Shown: positions 1 to 9,101 of the stretch, piece after piece
Layout of the letters: each line of letters begins with the position of its first letter
How positions within the stretch are numbered: position 1 is the first letter of the stretch
Assembly (NCBI RefSeq): GCF_002632825.1
Contig: NZ_NJAJ01000004.1
Coordinates: forward strand, 119,049-183,048
DNA from: Xenorhabdus stockiae
Lineage (GTDB): Bacteria > Pseudomonadota > Gammaproteobacteria > Enterobacterales > Enterobacteriaceae
DNA: 64,000 nucleotides
Direction of reading: 5' to 3'
Notes under the pieces: model-generated
The model's database searches: none
Told to the model about the DNA's origin: nothing
The model's input: only the letters and a program-made list of their open reading frames with translations
Position numbers and translations under genes: made by a program

Positions 1-1538
1 CACCAGCCAAAACGCCAGATAACAACGGACATCCAGCCGGCAAAAGTGATGAAGAAAGGAATATGGCCTGTTTCAGTCCATGAATGAACAAACGCAGGCA
101 AGGGCATTAAAGCAAACGAAATAGTGTAATCAACCCATTGCCAGAAAAATGGCTGAATAAACTGGTCAAAAGGTAATAAGACACTCAATAATATCAACAT
201 AATCAGCGGAACTGTCAGAAAAGAGATTATCGGGACAGCCCATAAATTCGCGATTAATGATGCAATATTGATCCCCTGAAATAGCAAGAGTTGTAACGGC
301 ATTAACATTAGCATCATTCCCGATTGCATATGTAATCCACGCAACCAGACCCAGCGCCATCCATAACGGATCCTTTCAGGCAAAGGCATCCAATGAAACC
401 AGAATAACAGTGCTACAACTGCAAAGAATGAAAGCCAAAAACTGTCAGAGAGAATTGCCAGTGGGTCAAAAAGCAAAATCAGCGCAGCACTCCATAAAAC
501 CCACTGCCATGAAAAACAAAAATGATTCCTGCAACGTAAATAAATCCAGACTGTTAACCCTAGCATTGCCCGGATAGCAGGAAGCCCCCAGCCGGAAAGC
601 CATCCATATAACATTGCAGTTAGCCATCCGACAAGAAGCGGGAAACGAAATCCAACCCACGGTGCGGGAAGCAAGAACTGAATTCCTCTGGCAAAAGCCC
701 AGCCAAATAAACTCGCTATCGCAACATGTAACCCTGAAATCGCCATCAAATGCGCAATTCCCGTTTGCTGTAACAATAATCGAGTTTGTTTCTCCAACCA
801 TGCTCTTTCACCAAATGTAAGTGCAAGAGCAATACCAGAATGTTTCAAAGAGTGTATTTCCGGGATCAGTTTATAGATTAATCTCTGCCTTACACTACAA
901 GTATCATCCAATAAATTCGCTTTAGTAATTTTGCCATTAAGCGGCTGGCGGATTGATAGAGCATAACGTTGGCTATCATAACCTCCTTGATTTAATTGGG
1001 CATGAACAGCTCTGAGTTTCATTGTGACCAACCATTTTTGGCCTGCACAAAGTGGTTTGGGGAAATTTTGCGGTATTGAAGGAGCCCATAAAACTGAGGC
1101 ATATAAAGCAGGAAAAATATATTTTCCATCACTCTCAATTAACCTAACCCTATAACGCGGCTTCTCATCTCTATCTGTTTCGCTTAATGACACACTGTCA
1201 ACCATAATAACTGCTGATCTTGTCACATCGCTAAAATAGGTTATTTGATCCAGAATTTGGTGACCATTCCAACACCCCCAAAGTAACCCCCATAATATCA
1301 GCGAAATAAGTCGGCCTAATTTATAAGAAATCAGCCATAAAACAATTGCTGCTACGGATAAGAAAAATCTTTCTCGTGGTTGAGGTAATTCTGGAAGTAA
1401 TAAAAGAGGGAACATTCCCAATACAACTGTTATAGCTGCTTGGTTTAGGCTGATAATAGATAATGGTTTTCTCCAGATAGAAAAGAGTGGAGAAAAAAGA
1501 AACTGAAGAGCCTGCTGCATCCGTATCGGTCCCTGCAT
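1..1538 (-). CDS. ycaI: ComEC/Rec2 family DNA internalization protein YcaI, N-terminal part (partial)
   Basis: I translated the minus strand and the frame is open from an ATG at 1538 to the window edge, about 512 codons; the C-terminus lies outside. An in-frame TAA directly precedes this ATG, so the start cannot be earlier. The first two or three hydrophobic segments resemble E. coli YcaI (FPLLLLPELPQ near residue 50). A soluble OB-like domain follows, with GGYDSQRY near residue 190. The polytopic competence domain carries HLMAISGLHVAIA near residue 270. ComEC proteins form the inner-membrane channel that carries single-stranded DNA in natural transformation. The beta-lactamase-like domain expected at the C-terminus would lie beyond position 1. 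Downstream of ihfB, as in E. coli. No frameshift is seen, but whether uptake is active cannot be judged here. Confidence 0.9.
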   Translation of the reverse strand, partial: MQGPIRMQQALQFLFSPLFSIWRKPLSIISLNQAAITVVLGMFPLLLLPELPQPRERFFLSVAAIVLWLISYKLGRLISLILWGLLWGCWNGHQILDQITYFSDVTRSAVIMVDSVSLSETDRDEKPRYRVRLIESDGKYIFPALYASVLWAPSIPQNFPKPLCAGQKWLVTMKLRAVHAQLNQGGYDSQRYALSIRQPLNGKITKANLLDDTCSVRQRLIYKLIPEIHSLKHSGIALALTFGERAWLEKQTRLLLQQTGIAHLMAISGLHVAIASLFGWAFARGIQFLLPAPWVGFRFPLLVGWLTAMLYGWLSGWGLPAIRAMLGLTVWIYLRCRNHFCFSWQWVLWSAALILLFDPLAILSDSFWLSFFAVVALLFWFHWMPLPERIRYGWRWVWLRGLHMQSGMMLMLMPLQLLLFQGINIASLIANLWAVPIISFLTVPLIMLILLSVLLPFDQFIQPFFWQWVDYTISFALMPLPAFVHSWTETGHIPFFITFAGWMSVVIWRFGW

Positions 1539-1681
1539 TTAAATTCCATTTATGCGGAAAGGCTATTCGAAGATAAGCAATACGGCCAGTCAGATAAAGT
1601 TTATTTTGGAAACACTTCGCAAGTTAATTTCAAATGAAAGAACATACATGAAGAAGGTGAGAGAGTAATCGCAAAAACAAA

Positions 1682-1715
1682 AAATAATAAAAAAGAACGG
1701 CACCCTAAGGTGCCG
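1682..1715 (-). terminator. Rho-independent terminator of ihfB
   Basis: A 7-bp stem (CGGCACC pairing with GGTGCCG, 1698-1715) with a 4-nt loop is followed on the minus strand by TTCTTTTTTATT. It lies 25 bp after the ihfB stop and separates ihfB from ycaI. Confidence 0.85.
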
Positions 1716-1740
1716 TAGCAATTAAGTAATAACTTTTATC

Positions 1741-2031
1741 TTAGCTGTCGCCATAGATATTCACGCGGTCGCGTAATTCTTTACCTGGCTTAAAGTGAGG
1801 AACGTATTTACCGTCCAATTCCACTTTATCACCTGTTTTTGGATTACGACCCACACGCGGAGCTCGGTAGTGAAGAGAAAAGCTGCCGAACCCGCGAACT
1901 TCAATACGTTCACCGGAGGCCAGAGTTTCTGCCATATGATCAAGCATTTCTTTCACTGCATCTTCAACGGCTTTAGCCGGCATATGAGATTGTTGCTCAG
2001 CAAGTCTTTCAATTAATTCAGACTTGGTCAT
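1741..2031 (-). CDS. ihfB: Integration host factor subunit beta
   Basis: The 96-residue product is a full-length HU/IHF family protein. It begins [11 protein letters not shown] and has the beta-arm core [21 protein letters not shown] (about residues 48-68), including the conserved Arg-Asn-Pro tip that intercalates into DNA. IhfB pairs with IhfA, encoded elsewhere, to bend DNA sharply at specific sites in recombination, replication and promoter architecture. It follows rpsA by 74 bp, the same pair as in E. coli, where ihfB also has its own promoter. A strong terminator follows. Length and sequence leave little doubt about identity. Confidence 0.97.
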   Translation of the reverse strand: MTKSELIERLAEQQSHMPAKAVEDAVKEMLDHMAETLASGERIEVRGFGSFSLHYRAPRVGRNPKTGDKVELDGKYVPHFKPGKELRDRVNIYGDS

Positions 2032-2105
2032 GGTACCTCCCTAAACTACCGTGTTCGGGTAATATCATCGTAACCGAAAATATTACCCGCCGTTATTGAC
2101 TTAGA

Positions 2106-3779
2106 TTATTCGCCTTTAGCTGCTTTGAAAGCTTCAGCCATTGCGTTGTTAGCAAAGTTTGCGTCTTCTTGCTTGTTCACAGAAGCGATAGCGTCTTTTT
2201 CATCAGCTTCGTCTTTCGCACGAACAGACAGGTTGATTACGCGGTTTTTGCGATCAACACCAACGTATTTAGCTTCAACTGCATCGCCAACGTTCAGAAC
2301 TTGAGTTGCATCTTCAACGCGGTCACGAGAAGCTTCTGATGCACGCAGGTAACCTTCAACACCGTCAGCTAATTCAACTGTAGCACCTTTTGCATCAACA
2401 GCAGTTACTTTACCGTTAACAATAGCACCTTTCTTGTTTACAGACAGGTAGTTATTGAATGGATCTTCTGCCAGTTGCTTAATGCCCAGAGAGATACGCT
2501 CACGCTCTGCATCTACTTGCAGAACTACAGCAGCAATTTCGTCGCCTTTTTTGTATTCACGAACTGCTTCTTCGCCTGCAACGTTCCAGGAGATGTCAGA
2601 CAGGTGAACCAGACCGTCGATGCCGCCGTCCAGACCGATGAAGATACCGAAGTCAGTGATTGACTTGATTTTACCTTCAACACGATCATTTTTGTTGTGA
2701 GTTTCAGCAAATTGCTGCCAAGGGTTGGATTTACACTGTTTCAGACCCAGGGAGATACGACGACGTTCTTCATCGATATCCAGAACCATAACTTCCACAA
2801 CATCACCAACGTTAACAACTTTGGATGGGTGGATGTTTTTGTTAGTCCAGTCCATTTCTGAAACGTGTACCAGACCTTCAACGCCTTCTTCGATTTCAAC
2901 GAAGCAGCCGTAGTCAGTCAGATTAGTTACGCGACCAGTCAGTCGAGTACTTTCTGGGTAACGCTTAGCGATTGCTACCCATGGATCTTCACCCAGTTGT
3001 TTCAGACCCAGAGATACGCGAGTACGCTCACGGTCGAACTTCAGTACTTTAACTGTGATTTCATCGCCCACATTGACGATTTCGCTTGGGTGTTTAACAC
3101 GCTTCCAAGCCATATCAGTAATGTGCAGCAGGCCATCAACGCCGCCCAGATCAACGAATGCACCGTAGTCAGTCAGGTTCTTAACGATACCTTTAACTTC
3201 CATGCCTTCTTGCAGGTTTTCCAGCAGCTGATCACGCTCTGCACTGTTTTCAGATTCGATAACAGCACGACGGGAAACAACTACGTTATTGCGTTTCTGA
3301 TCCAGCTTGATGACTTTGAACTCAAGCTCTTTGCCTTCAAGGTGAGCAGTATCGCGAACTGGACGAACGTCAACCAGTGAACCTGGCAGGAACGCACGGA
3401 TGCCGTTCAGTTCTACAGTGAAGCCGCCTTTTACTTTACCGTTGATAATACCAGTAACAGTTTCAGCTTCTTCGTATGCTTTTTCCAGCATCAGCCATGC
3501 TTCATGACGTTTCGCTTTTTCACGGGACAGGATAGTCTCACCGAAACCATCTTCTACCGCATCCAGAGCTACGTCGATTTCATCGCCAACCTGGATTTCC
3601 AGCTCGCCCTGAGCGTTTTTGAATTGCTCTACAGGAATCGCAGATTCTGATTTCAGGCCTGCGTCGACCAATACAACGTCTTTATCGATAGCAACTACAA
3701 CACCACGTACGATTGCACCTGGGCGAGTTTCGATAGTCTGTAGGGATTCTTCAAAGAGTTGAGCAAAAGATTCTGTCAT
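2106..3779 (-). CDS. rpsA: 30S ribosomal protein S1
   Basis: The 557-residue product matches E. coli S1 in length and starts [14 protein letters not shown] longer frame from 3794 adds five residues without family support, so I use the ATG at 3779. Six S1/OB repeats are visible, for example [17 protein letters not shown] near residue 205 and [18 protein letters not shown] near 290. S1 binds mRNA and helps the 30S subunit start translation on structured leaders. The start region has only GAAG ahead of the ATG and no strong Shine-Dalgarno, which fits the S1-autoregulated, SD-poor start known for E. coli rpsA. It sits between cmk and ihfB as in E. coli. Confidence 0.97.
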   Translation of the reverse strand: MTESFAQLFEESLQTIETRPGAIVRGVVVAIDKDVVLVDAGLKSESAIPVEQFKNAQGELEIQVGDEIDVALDAVEDGFGETILSREKAKRHEAWLMLEKAYEEAETVTGIINGKVKGGFTVELNGIRAFLPGSLVDVRPVRDTAHLEGKELEFKVIKLDQKRNNVVVSRRAVIESENSAERDQLLENLQEGMEVKGIVKNLTDYGAFVDLGGVDGLLHITDMAWKRVKHPSEIVNVGDEITVKVLKFDRERTRVSLGLKQLGEDPWVAIAKRYPESTRLTGRVTNLTDYGCFVEIEEGVEGLVHVSEMDWTNKNIHPSKVVNVGDVVEVMVLDIDEERRRISLGLKQCKSNPWQQFAETHNKNDRVEGKIKSITDFGIFIGLDGGIDGLVHLSDISWNVAGEEAVREYKKGDEIAAVVLQVDAERERISLGIKQLAEDPFNNYLSVNKKGAIVNGKVTAVDAKGATVELADGVEGYLRASEASRDRVEDATQVLNVGDAVEAKYVGVDRKNRVINLSVRAKDEADEKDAIASVNKQEDANFANNAMAEAFKAAKGE

Positions 3780-3974
3780 TTTAATGATCTTCAAGGTTTT
3801 AAATTAACGTCCATCTAGCATCCGGCCGAATGGGGTTGTTTTACATACCTCGCAACTATTCCCTGTTACAAGGTGTTTTAGTATGCCAGCATATTTCACT
3901 ACTCACATACCAGAATTCTATATACATCGTCTTGATGTGCCGTTGCAATAGCATTATACGCGAAAATACGCAGA

Positions 3975-4661
3975 CTAAACGGTTAATGCTAATGTATTTC
4001 TCGCATAATTCAGTGCCTTATCAATAACTTCTTCGATAGACATACTGGTTGAATCCAGTATTAAGGCATCCTGTGCAGGCACTAACGGCGCAACTGCCCG
4101 ATTGCGATCGCGGAAATCCCGCTCCTGTATTTCGGACAAAAGGCTTTCAAAGTTAACACTAAAACCATTTTCCTGCAACTGTAACATGCGCCTGCGGGCA
4201 CGTTCTTCCGCACTTGCGTCAAGAAAAATTTTCACAGGGGCGTCAGGAAAAACAACCGTTCCCATATCACGTCCGTCAGCAATCAGTCCCGGAAGAAGAC
4301 GAAATGCCCTCTGTCGGCGAAGTAATGCTTCACGAACACGAGGAAATGTTGCTGTCTGTGAAGCGGTATTGCCAACCGCTTCAGTGCGGATCTCATTACT
4401 GACATCTTCACCTTCGAGAATAACCCTGAGCCTGCCGTTTGCAGGGACAAAGCGCACATCCAGATTTGCAGCCAGAGGAACCAGTGCATCTTCAGACTTG
4501 ATATCCACCTGATGGTGAATAGCTGCCAGTGCCAGCACGCGATAAATGGCTCCTGAGTCAAGTAATTGCCAATTCAATGCCTCAGCCAGTGCCTGACATA
4601 GAGTTCCTTTGCCAGCACCACTCGGACCATCAACGGTTATTACCGGGGCTATTATCGTCAT
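3975..4661 (-). CDS. cmk: Cytidylate kinase
   Basis: The 228-residue product is close to the 227 of E. coli Cmk. The P-loop is GPSGAGKGT (about residues 12-20), and [11 protein letters not shown] and the NMP-binding [13 protein letters not shown] follow. It phosphorylates CMP and dCMP with ATP, recycling pyrimidine nucleotides from RNA turnover in the cytoplasm. It lies 180 bp downstream of aroA and about 195 bp upstream of rpsA. The spacer toward rpsA is AT-rich and probably holds the rpsA promoters. No anomaly is visible. Confidence 0.97.
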   Translation of the reverse strand: MTIIAPVITVDGPSGAGKGTLCQALAEALNWQLLDSGAIYRVLALAAIHHQVDIKSEDALVPLAANLDVRFVPANGRLRVILEGEDVSNEIRTEAVGNTASQTATFPRVREALLRRQRAFRLLPGLIADGRDMGTVVFPDAPVKIFLDASAEERARRRMLQLQENGFSVNFESLLSEIQERDFRDRNRAVAPLVPAQDALILDSTSMSIEEVIDKALNYARNTLALTV

Positions 4662-4840
4662 TCATTCTCCTCCTTTTTGCTTTGCATGGCGCTTGTCGGC
4701 TCTTTTCTACACAGAACATTTTCCTATACAGAAAACAGGTCACTCACCTAATGCAGAACACTGCTCAATAAGTGAGCAGCAGAAATATGAGCTTATTATA
4801 CCTACTCGGAGAATGAGTGGAATAAATACATCATCATTAA

Positions 4841-6136
4841 TCAACAATTTTCACTAGGAGTATCACTGATAGATTTAAGTTGCTTAAAATAATCGGGGAA
4901 TGTCTTGGCTGTACAGCCGGGATCAAGGATCGTCACAGGGGTATCTGAAAGAGCCACTAATGAAAAACACATTGCTACCCGGTGATCATTGTAGGTTTCA
5001 ATTTCCGCATGGTTAAGTTTTGCTGGTGGAATAATGCGAATGTAATCATGCCCTTCTTCTACTTCAGCTCCCACTTTACGTAGTTCTGTTGCCATCGCAT
5101 TAAGACGATCAGTCTCTTTTACCCGCCAGTTATAGATATTGCGGATAACGGTTTCACCTTTAGCAAACAATGCCGTTGTCGCGATAGTCATGGCCGCATC
5201 AGGAATGGCATTCATATCCATATCGATACCAGTCAGTGTGCCACGTTCACATTCCACAAAATCATCTTCCTTACGTATGATCGCGCCCATCTTTTCCAGA
5301 ACATCGGCAAATTTTGTATCACCCTGTAAACTATTTTTACCAATACCTGTAACACGCACGGTTCCGCCTTTAATTGCTGCGGCAGCAAGAAAATATGATG
5401 CGGAAGAAGCATCACCTTCAACCAGATAGCGCCCGGGAGACTGATACTTCTGTTGCCCTTTGATCCGAAAAACCTGATAGTGATCGTTTTCTACAGTTAC
5501 CCCGAAACTGTTCATTAATGCCAGCGTAATATCAATGTATGGTTTAGAAACCAAATCTCCTTTGATATCAATTTCGCTATCATTTAATGCTAAAGGAGCG
5601 GCCATCAGTAACGCGGTCAGGAATTGACTGGAAACACTGCCATCAACAGTCATTTTTCCACCTGAAAAACCACCTCTGATTCGCACTGGTGGGTAATTTT
5701 CCTGTTCAAGATAGTCAATTTTTGCCCCAGCCTGACATAAAGCATCCACTAAATGACCAATCGGACGCTCTTTCATCCGTGGCTCACCGGTTAACACTAC
5801 GTCATTATTTCCGAGACACAATGCAGCAGCCAGTGGACGCATCGCTGTTCCTGCATTTCCCAAAAACAGTTCCAGCCCATTTTTATCGGTTATTACTCCA
5901 CCAATGCCATCAACCTCACAGGTAGTACGATCTTCAGACAACCGATAGGAAATACCCAGCGCTGTTAACGCATTGAGCATATGGCGAATATCATCACTGT
6001 CCAATAAATTGGTCAGGCATGTTGTTCCCTGAGCAAGAGCAGCAAGTAACAGCGCACGATTGGAAACACTTTTAGAGCCGGGTAAATTAATAGTTCCATG
6101 AATGTGAGAGATGGGTTGTAACGTCAGGGATTGCAT
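4841..6136 (-). CDS. aroA: 3-phosphoshikimate 1-carboxyvinyltransferase (EPSP synthase)
   Basis: The 431-residue product is close to the 427 of E. coli AroA. It begins [14 protein letters not shown], with the substrate-binding [16 protein letters not shown] near residue 20, [19 protein letters not shown] near 90 and [13 protein letters not shown] near 240. It joins shikimate 3-phosphate and phosphoenolpyruvate in the sixth step of the shikimate pathway. The ATG start agrees with the family. It lies about 100 bp downstream of serC with a strong GC hairpin between them, and the two genes form the classic serC-aroA mixed operon. The family has class I features (NAGTAMRP), which are typical of enterobacteria. 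Confidence 0.97.
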   Translation of the reverse strand: MQSLTLQPISHIHGTINLPGSKSVSNRALLLAALAQGTTCLTNLLDSDDIRHMLNALTALGISYRLSEDRTTCEVDGIGGVITDKNGLELFLGNAGTAMRPLAAALCLGNNDVVLTGEPRMKERPIGHLVDALCQAGAKIDYLEQENYPPVRIRGGFSGGKMTVDGSVSSQFLTALLMAAPLALNDSEIDIKGDLVSKPYIDITLALMNSFGVTVENDHYQVFRIKGQQKYQSPGRYLVEGDASSASYFLAAAAIKGGTVRVTGIGKNSLQGDTKFADVLEKMGAIIRKEDDFVECERGTLTGIDMDMNAIPDAAMTIATTALFAKGETVIRNIYNWRVKETDRLNAMATELRKVGAEVEEGHDYIRIIPPAKLNHAEIETYNDHRVAMCFSLVALSDTPVTILDPGCTAKTFPDYFKQLKSISDTPSENC

Positions 6137-6200
6137 AAACGGCAGGATCTCCGGTTGGTAATTCTTGTATTTTTAATTAGTTATCGATTTAAAAGACTCA

Positions 6201-6226
6201 TATCGGGGGGATTCATCCCCCCGATA
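6201..6226 (-). terminator. GC-rich intercistronic hairpin between serC and aroA
   Basis: A 10-bp stem (ATCGGGGGGA with TCCCCCCGAT) and a 4-nt loop lie between the serC stop and aroA. The minus-strand tail (TATGAGTCTTTTAAA) is only moderately U-rich, so partial termination or a 3' end stabiliser is more likely than full termination. A partial terminator at this place is known in E. coli serC-aroA. Confidence 0.6.
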
Positions 6227-6236
6227 AAGAAAATCA

Positions 6237-7325
6237 TTATGCATTGCGGCGTTCAAAATCAGCCATAAACTCAACCAATGCCAATACCCCTTCATGAGGC
6301 ATCGCATTATAAATTGAAGCTCTGGCACCTCCGGCAACTTTGTGCCCTTTCAATGCATGCAAACCATGCGCATAGGCTTCTTCTAAAAACTTACCGTCGA
6401 GAGCAGGATTAGCTAACTGGAAAGGTATATTCATAATAGAGCGGTTTTGTGGCGCAACACCGTTGATATAAAAATCACTGTTATCAATCGCCTGATACAG
6501 AGATTTCGCTTTGGCATGATTGCGTTTCTTGATTTCTTGTAATCCACCCTGCTCTTTCAGCCACTTGAACACCATACCAGAGAGATACCATGCAAATGTT
6601 GGTGGTGTGTTATACATAGAATCGTTGTTCACCTGCACGGTGTAATCCAGAATGGATGGCGTGTGCTTATGGGCTTTACCCAATAAATCTTCACGAATAA
6701 TAACGACGGTAATCCCAGCCGGACCGATGTTTTTCTGAGCGCCTGCATAAATAACCCCATAGCGGCTCACATCGATTGGTGCAGAAAGAATGGTTGAAGA
6801 GTAATCAGCAATAACAATTTTATCATCACCAAAATCAGGCTCTTCAAAAATAGCAATACCACCAATGGTTTCATTAGGGCAATAATGCACATAGGCCGCA
6901 TCATTACTCAAATCCCATTCATTCATTGGCTTCACACTTTTAACGCCATCTGTTTCGGTAAGAATATTAATGACATTGGGTGTGCAATATTTTGCGGCTT
7001 CTTTAGCTGCACTTTCGGCCCAATAACCGCCAACGATATAGTCTGCTGACGTTTTATCACCAAGCAGATTTAATGGCAGAGCTGAAAACTGACCACGAGC
7101 ACCACCATGACAGAACAGCACTTTGTAATTTTCAGGTATCGATAATAAATCCCGGAGATCTTTTTCTGCTTCAGACGCAACCGACATAAACTCTTTACCG
7201 CGATGACTGATTTCCATAACAGATGTTCCCAGTCCATGCCAGTTACAAAGTTCCTGCTCTGCACGACGTAATACTTCTGCTGGTAACATGGCTGGACCAG
7301 CACTGAAATTATATACCTGACTCAT
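6237..7325 (-). CDS. serC: Phosphoserine aminotransferase
   Basis: The 362-residue product equals E. coli SerC in length and starts [19 protein letters not shown] nine bases upstream (7334) is in frame, but it falls inside the GGTGGAG Shine-Dalgarno sequence, so the ATG at 7325 is preferred. The PLP lysine is in [12 protein letters not shown] near residue 198, and the phosphate-contacting region is CHGGARGQF near 75. It converts 3-phosphohydroxypyruvate to phosphoserine and also serves pyridoxal phosphate synthesis. It is the first gene of the serC-aroA unit. Confidence 0.97.
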   Translation of the reverse strand: MSQVYNFSAGPAMLPAEVLRRAEQELCNWHGLGTSVMEISHRGKEFMSVASEAEKDLRDLLSIPENYKVLFCHGGARGQFSALPLNLLGDKTSADYIVGGYWAESAAKEAAKYCTPNVINILTETDGVKSVKPMNEWDLSNDAAYVHYCPNETIGGIAIFEEPDFGDDKIVIADYSSTILSAPIDVSRYGVIYAGAQKNIGPAGITVVIIREDLLGKAHKHTPSILDYTVQVNNDSMYNTPPTFAWYLSGMVFKWLKEQGGLQEIKKRNHAKAKSLYQAIDNSDFYINGVAPQNRSIMNIPFQLANPALDGKFLEEAYAHGLHALKGHKVAGGARASIYNAMPHEGVLALVEFMADFERRNA

Positions 7326-7855
7326 TAACTCCACCCTATCATTACGGATACAATAAAATCGGATGCATTGGTTTTATCACTCCCGCTCTACCTCTGCAAT
7401 GGTTATTACTAGATTGTTACCAACCAGGGCATAATGGCTACCGGACAATACTGCTTATATATACGTCGTCTTTCAGGTTGCCTCTTTGTTTGTTTCGCTC
7501 ATTCACCCCTGCCTCCATTTTTATCAATATATGGTTATCTGTGCTCCAGGGGATTCTCTTCCTTGCCAAAGCAACACATCTTGAACACATTGTTTATAGT
7601 CAAAAATTCAGGAATTAAATAAAATACATTCAACTATTACGCCGAAACACTATTGTTCTGATTATATAAATCCAGCCTATTTAAATAAGAAAATTAGCAT
7701 CAAATTATATGTAACACGAATTTAAATTAATCATAATAAAATACCAATTAAGTATATTCTTTTAATCTGAGATAATTAAAAATAAGCCACATATTTTATT
7801 AAGTTAAAATAGAACCTTTATTTTTGGTTCTATGTTCAATGAGAAGAAAATGTAT
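7326..7855. other. Intergenic region upstream of serC
   Basis: About 530 bp with no supportable gene. The part next to serC should hold its promoter, but I see no unambiguous -35/-10 pair. A strongly AT-rich stretch lies at 7620-7800. The only notable structure is the inverted repeat at 7809-7833, listed separately. A 62-codon plus-strand frame at 7434-7622 has no ribosome binding site and looks spurious. Confidence 0.5.
7809..7833 (-). terminator. Possible second terminator downstream of ansB
   Basis: The inverted repeat ATAGAACC / GGTTCTAT has a 9-nt AT loop and is followed on the minus strand by TTTTAACTT. It lies about 25 bp beyond the main ansB terminator and would act as a backup. Confidence 0.4.
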
Positions 7856-7892
7856 TAAAAAAACAGAAAGACGCCTAAAAGCGCCTTTCTGT
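7856..7892 (-). terminator. Rho-independent terminator of ansB
   Basis: The minus strand reads ACAGAAAGGCGC, a short loop and GCGTCTTTCTGT, then a run of seven T. It begins about 17 bp after the ansB stop. Confidence 0.85.
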
Positions 7893-7908
7893 ATATTTAA
7901 TTCAGGAA

Positions 7909-8955
7909 TTAATATTTAGAAAACATTTCCTGAATTTTTGCTGTGTCAGCAGTCTCAGTCAGAGCCAATTGCAGAAGAACACGAGCTTTCTGCGGGTTCA
8001 GGCGTTCTGATGCAACAAAACCGTATTTGCTGTCATTAACTTCAGCATTCTGAGTAGTGAAACCGAAAGGAATACGGCTGGAACGAACAACAACAACACC
8101 ATCTTTAGCCGCCTGTGACAGAGAGTCCAGAATAGACTTATAGATGTTACCGTTACCAACACCAGCACTGATAATACCTTTATAACCATTCTCTACAAAT
8201 GCTTTAACCGGCAGATCGGAAGCATTAGAGTAGTTATACACAATACCTACTTTTGGCAGTTCAGTCAGTTTACTGACATCAAAAACAGCTTTATCTGATT
8301 TCACCGGTGCCGCAGAGTAGTAATTTACTTTACCGTTATGAATGAAGCCTTGTGGACCTGCATTCACTGCCTGGAAAGCCTGAACTTCAGTTGTGCTCAG
8401 TTTACCGATGTCACGTCCATGAATTACAGAATCATTCATAGCAAGTAAAACACCACGGTTTGCAGAGCCTTTATCTGACGCTACAACGACAGCATTATAG
8501 AGGTTCAATGGACCATCAGCACCCAGAGCCGTTGATGGACGCATTGCGCCAACCATTACGATAGGTTTATGACATTGAGTGGTCAGATCGAGGAAATAAG
8601 CAGTTTCTTCCATGGTGTCTGTACCGTGGGTGATGACAAAACCGTCAGTTTTATCACAATCTGCATTGATCTTTTTCGCCAGAGTCAGCCAAACCTGATC
8701 GTTCATGTCCTGGGAACCGATGCTAACAACCTGCTCACCTTTCAGATTAGCAATGTTTTTGATAGCAGGAACAGCATCCAGCAATGAATCAACACCAACT
8801 TGTCCCGCAGTGTAGCTGGATTTAGTTGCAGATTCACCACCACCAGCGATTGTGCCACCCGTTGCCAGAACAGTAATGTTTGGCAATGCAAATGCAGAAC
8901 CGCTGACTAAAGCCAAAAAGCTGGCTATTGCTGTTTTTTTAATACTTTTCATCAT
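7909..8955 (-). CDS. ansB: Periplasmic L-asparaginase II
   Basis: The 348-residue product equals E. coli AnsB in length. A signal peptide of about 22 residues (KKTAIASFLALVSGSAFA) directs it to the periplasm. Both active-site threonine motifs of type II asparaginases are present: TGGTIAGGG near residue 33 and the TDT motif in FVITHGTDTMEETAY near 110, with the lysine in VGAMRPSTALGADGP further on. It hydrolyses asparagine to aspartate and ammonia. A GAGG Shine-Dalgarno precedes two adjacent ATG codons, so the start could also be one codon later. E. coli ansB is activated by FNR and CRP; here it sits divergent from ycaO and the formate genes. Confidence 0.96.
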   Translation of the reverse strand: MMKSIKKTAIASFLALVSGSAFALPNITVLATGGTIAGGGESATKSSYTAGQVGVDSLLDAVPAIKNIANLKGEQVVSIGSQDMNDQVWLTLAKKINADCDKTDGFVITHGTDTMEETAYFLDLTTQCHKPIVMVGAMRPSTALGADGPLNLYNAVVVASDKGSANRGVLLAMNDSVIHGRDIGKLSTTEVQAFQAVNAGPQGFIHNGKVNYYSAAPVKSDKAVFDVSKLTELPKVGIVYNYSNASDLPVKAFVENGYKGIISAGVGNGNIYKSILDSLSQAAKDGVVVVRSSRIPFGFTTQNAEVNDSKYGFVASERLNPQKARVLLQLALTETADTAKIQEMFSKY

Positions 8956-9101
8956 TCAACCTCTTGTAAAAAAAGCTATTCTAGTATGTATTGGGCAAAT
9001 AAATAAACTCTAATTAACAATAATTTTTGGGAATTAAATAGAGGAGACAAAAAAAACGCCGTATGATATGTAACTCTTTACAGAAATCAAAGTGAATAAT
9101 G

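Noticed and set aside
466..801. A 111-codon minus-strand frame inside the first 1.5 kb
   Set aside because: It is a shifted frame of ycaI; the correct frame encodes HLMAISGLHVAIA across the same bases and is open throughout.
2865..3380. A 171-codon plus-strand frame opposite rpsA
   Set aside because: It is antisense to a highly conserved ribosomal gene, has no ribosome binding site or recognisable domain, and follows from rpsA codon bias.
7434..7622. A 62-codon plus-strand frame upstream of serC
   Set aside because: No ribosome binding site, no domain, and it lies in the serC promoter region.
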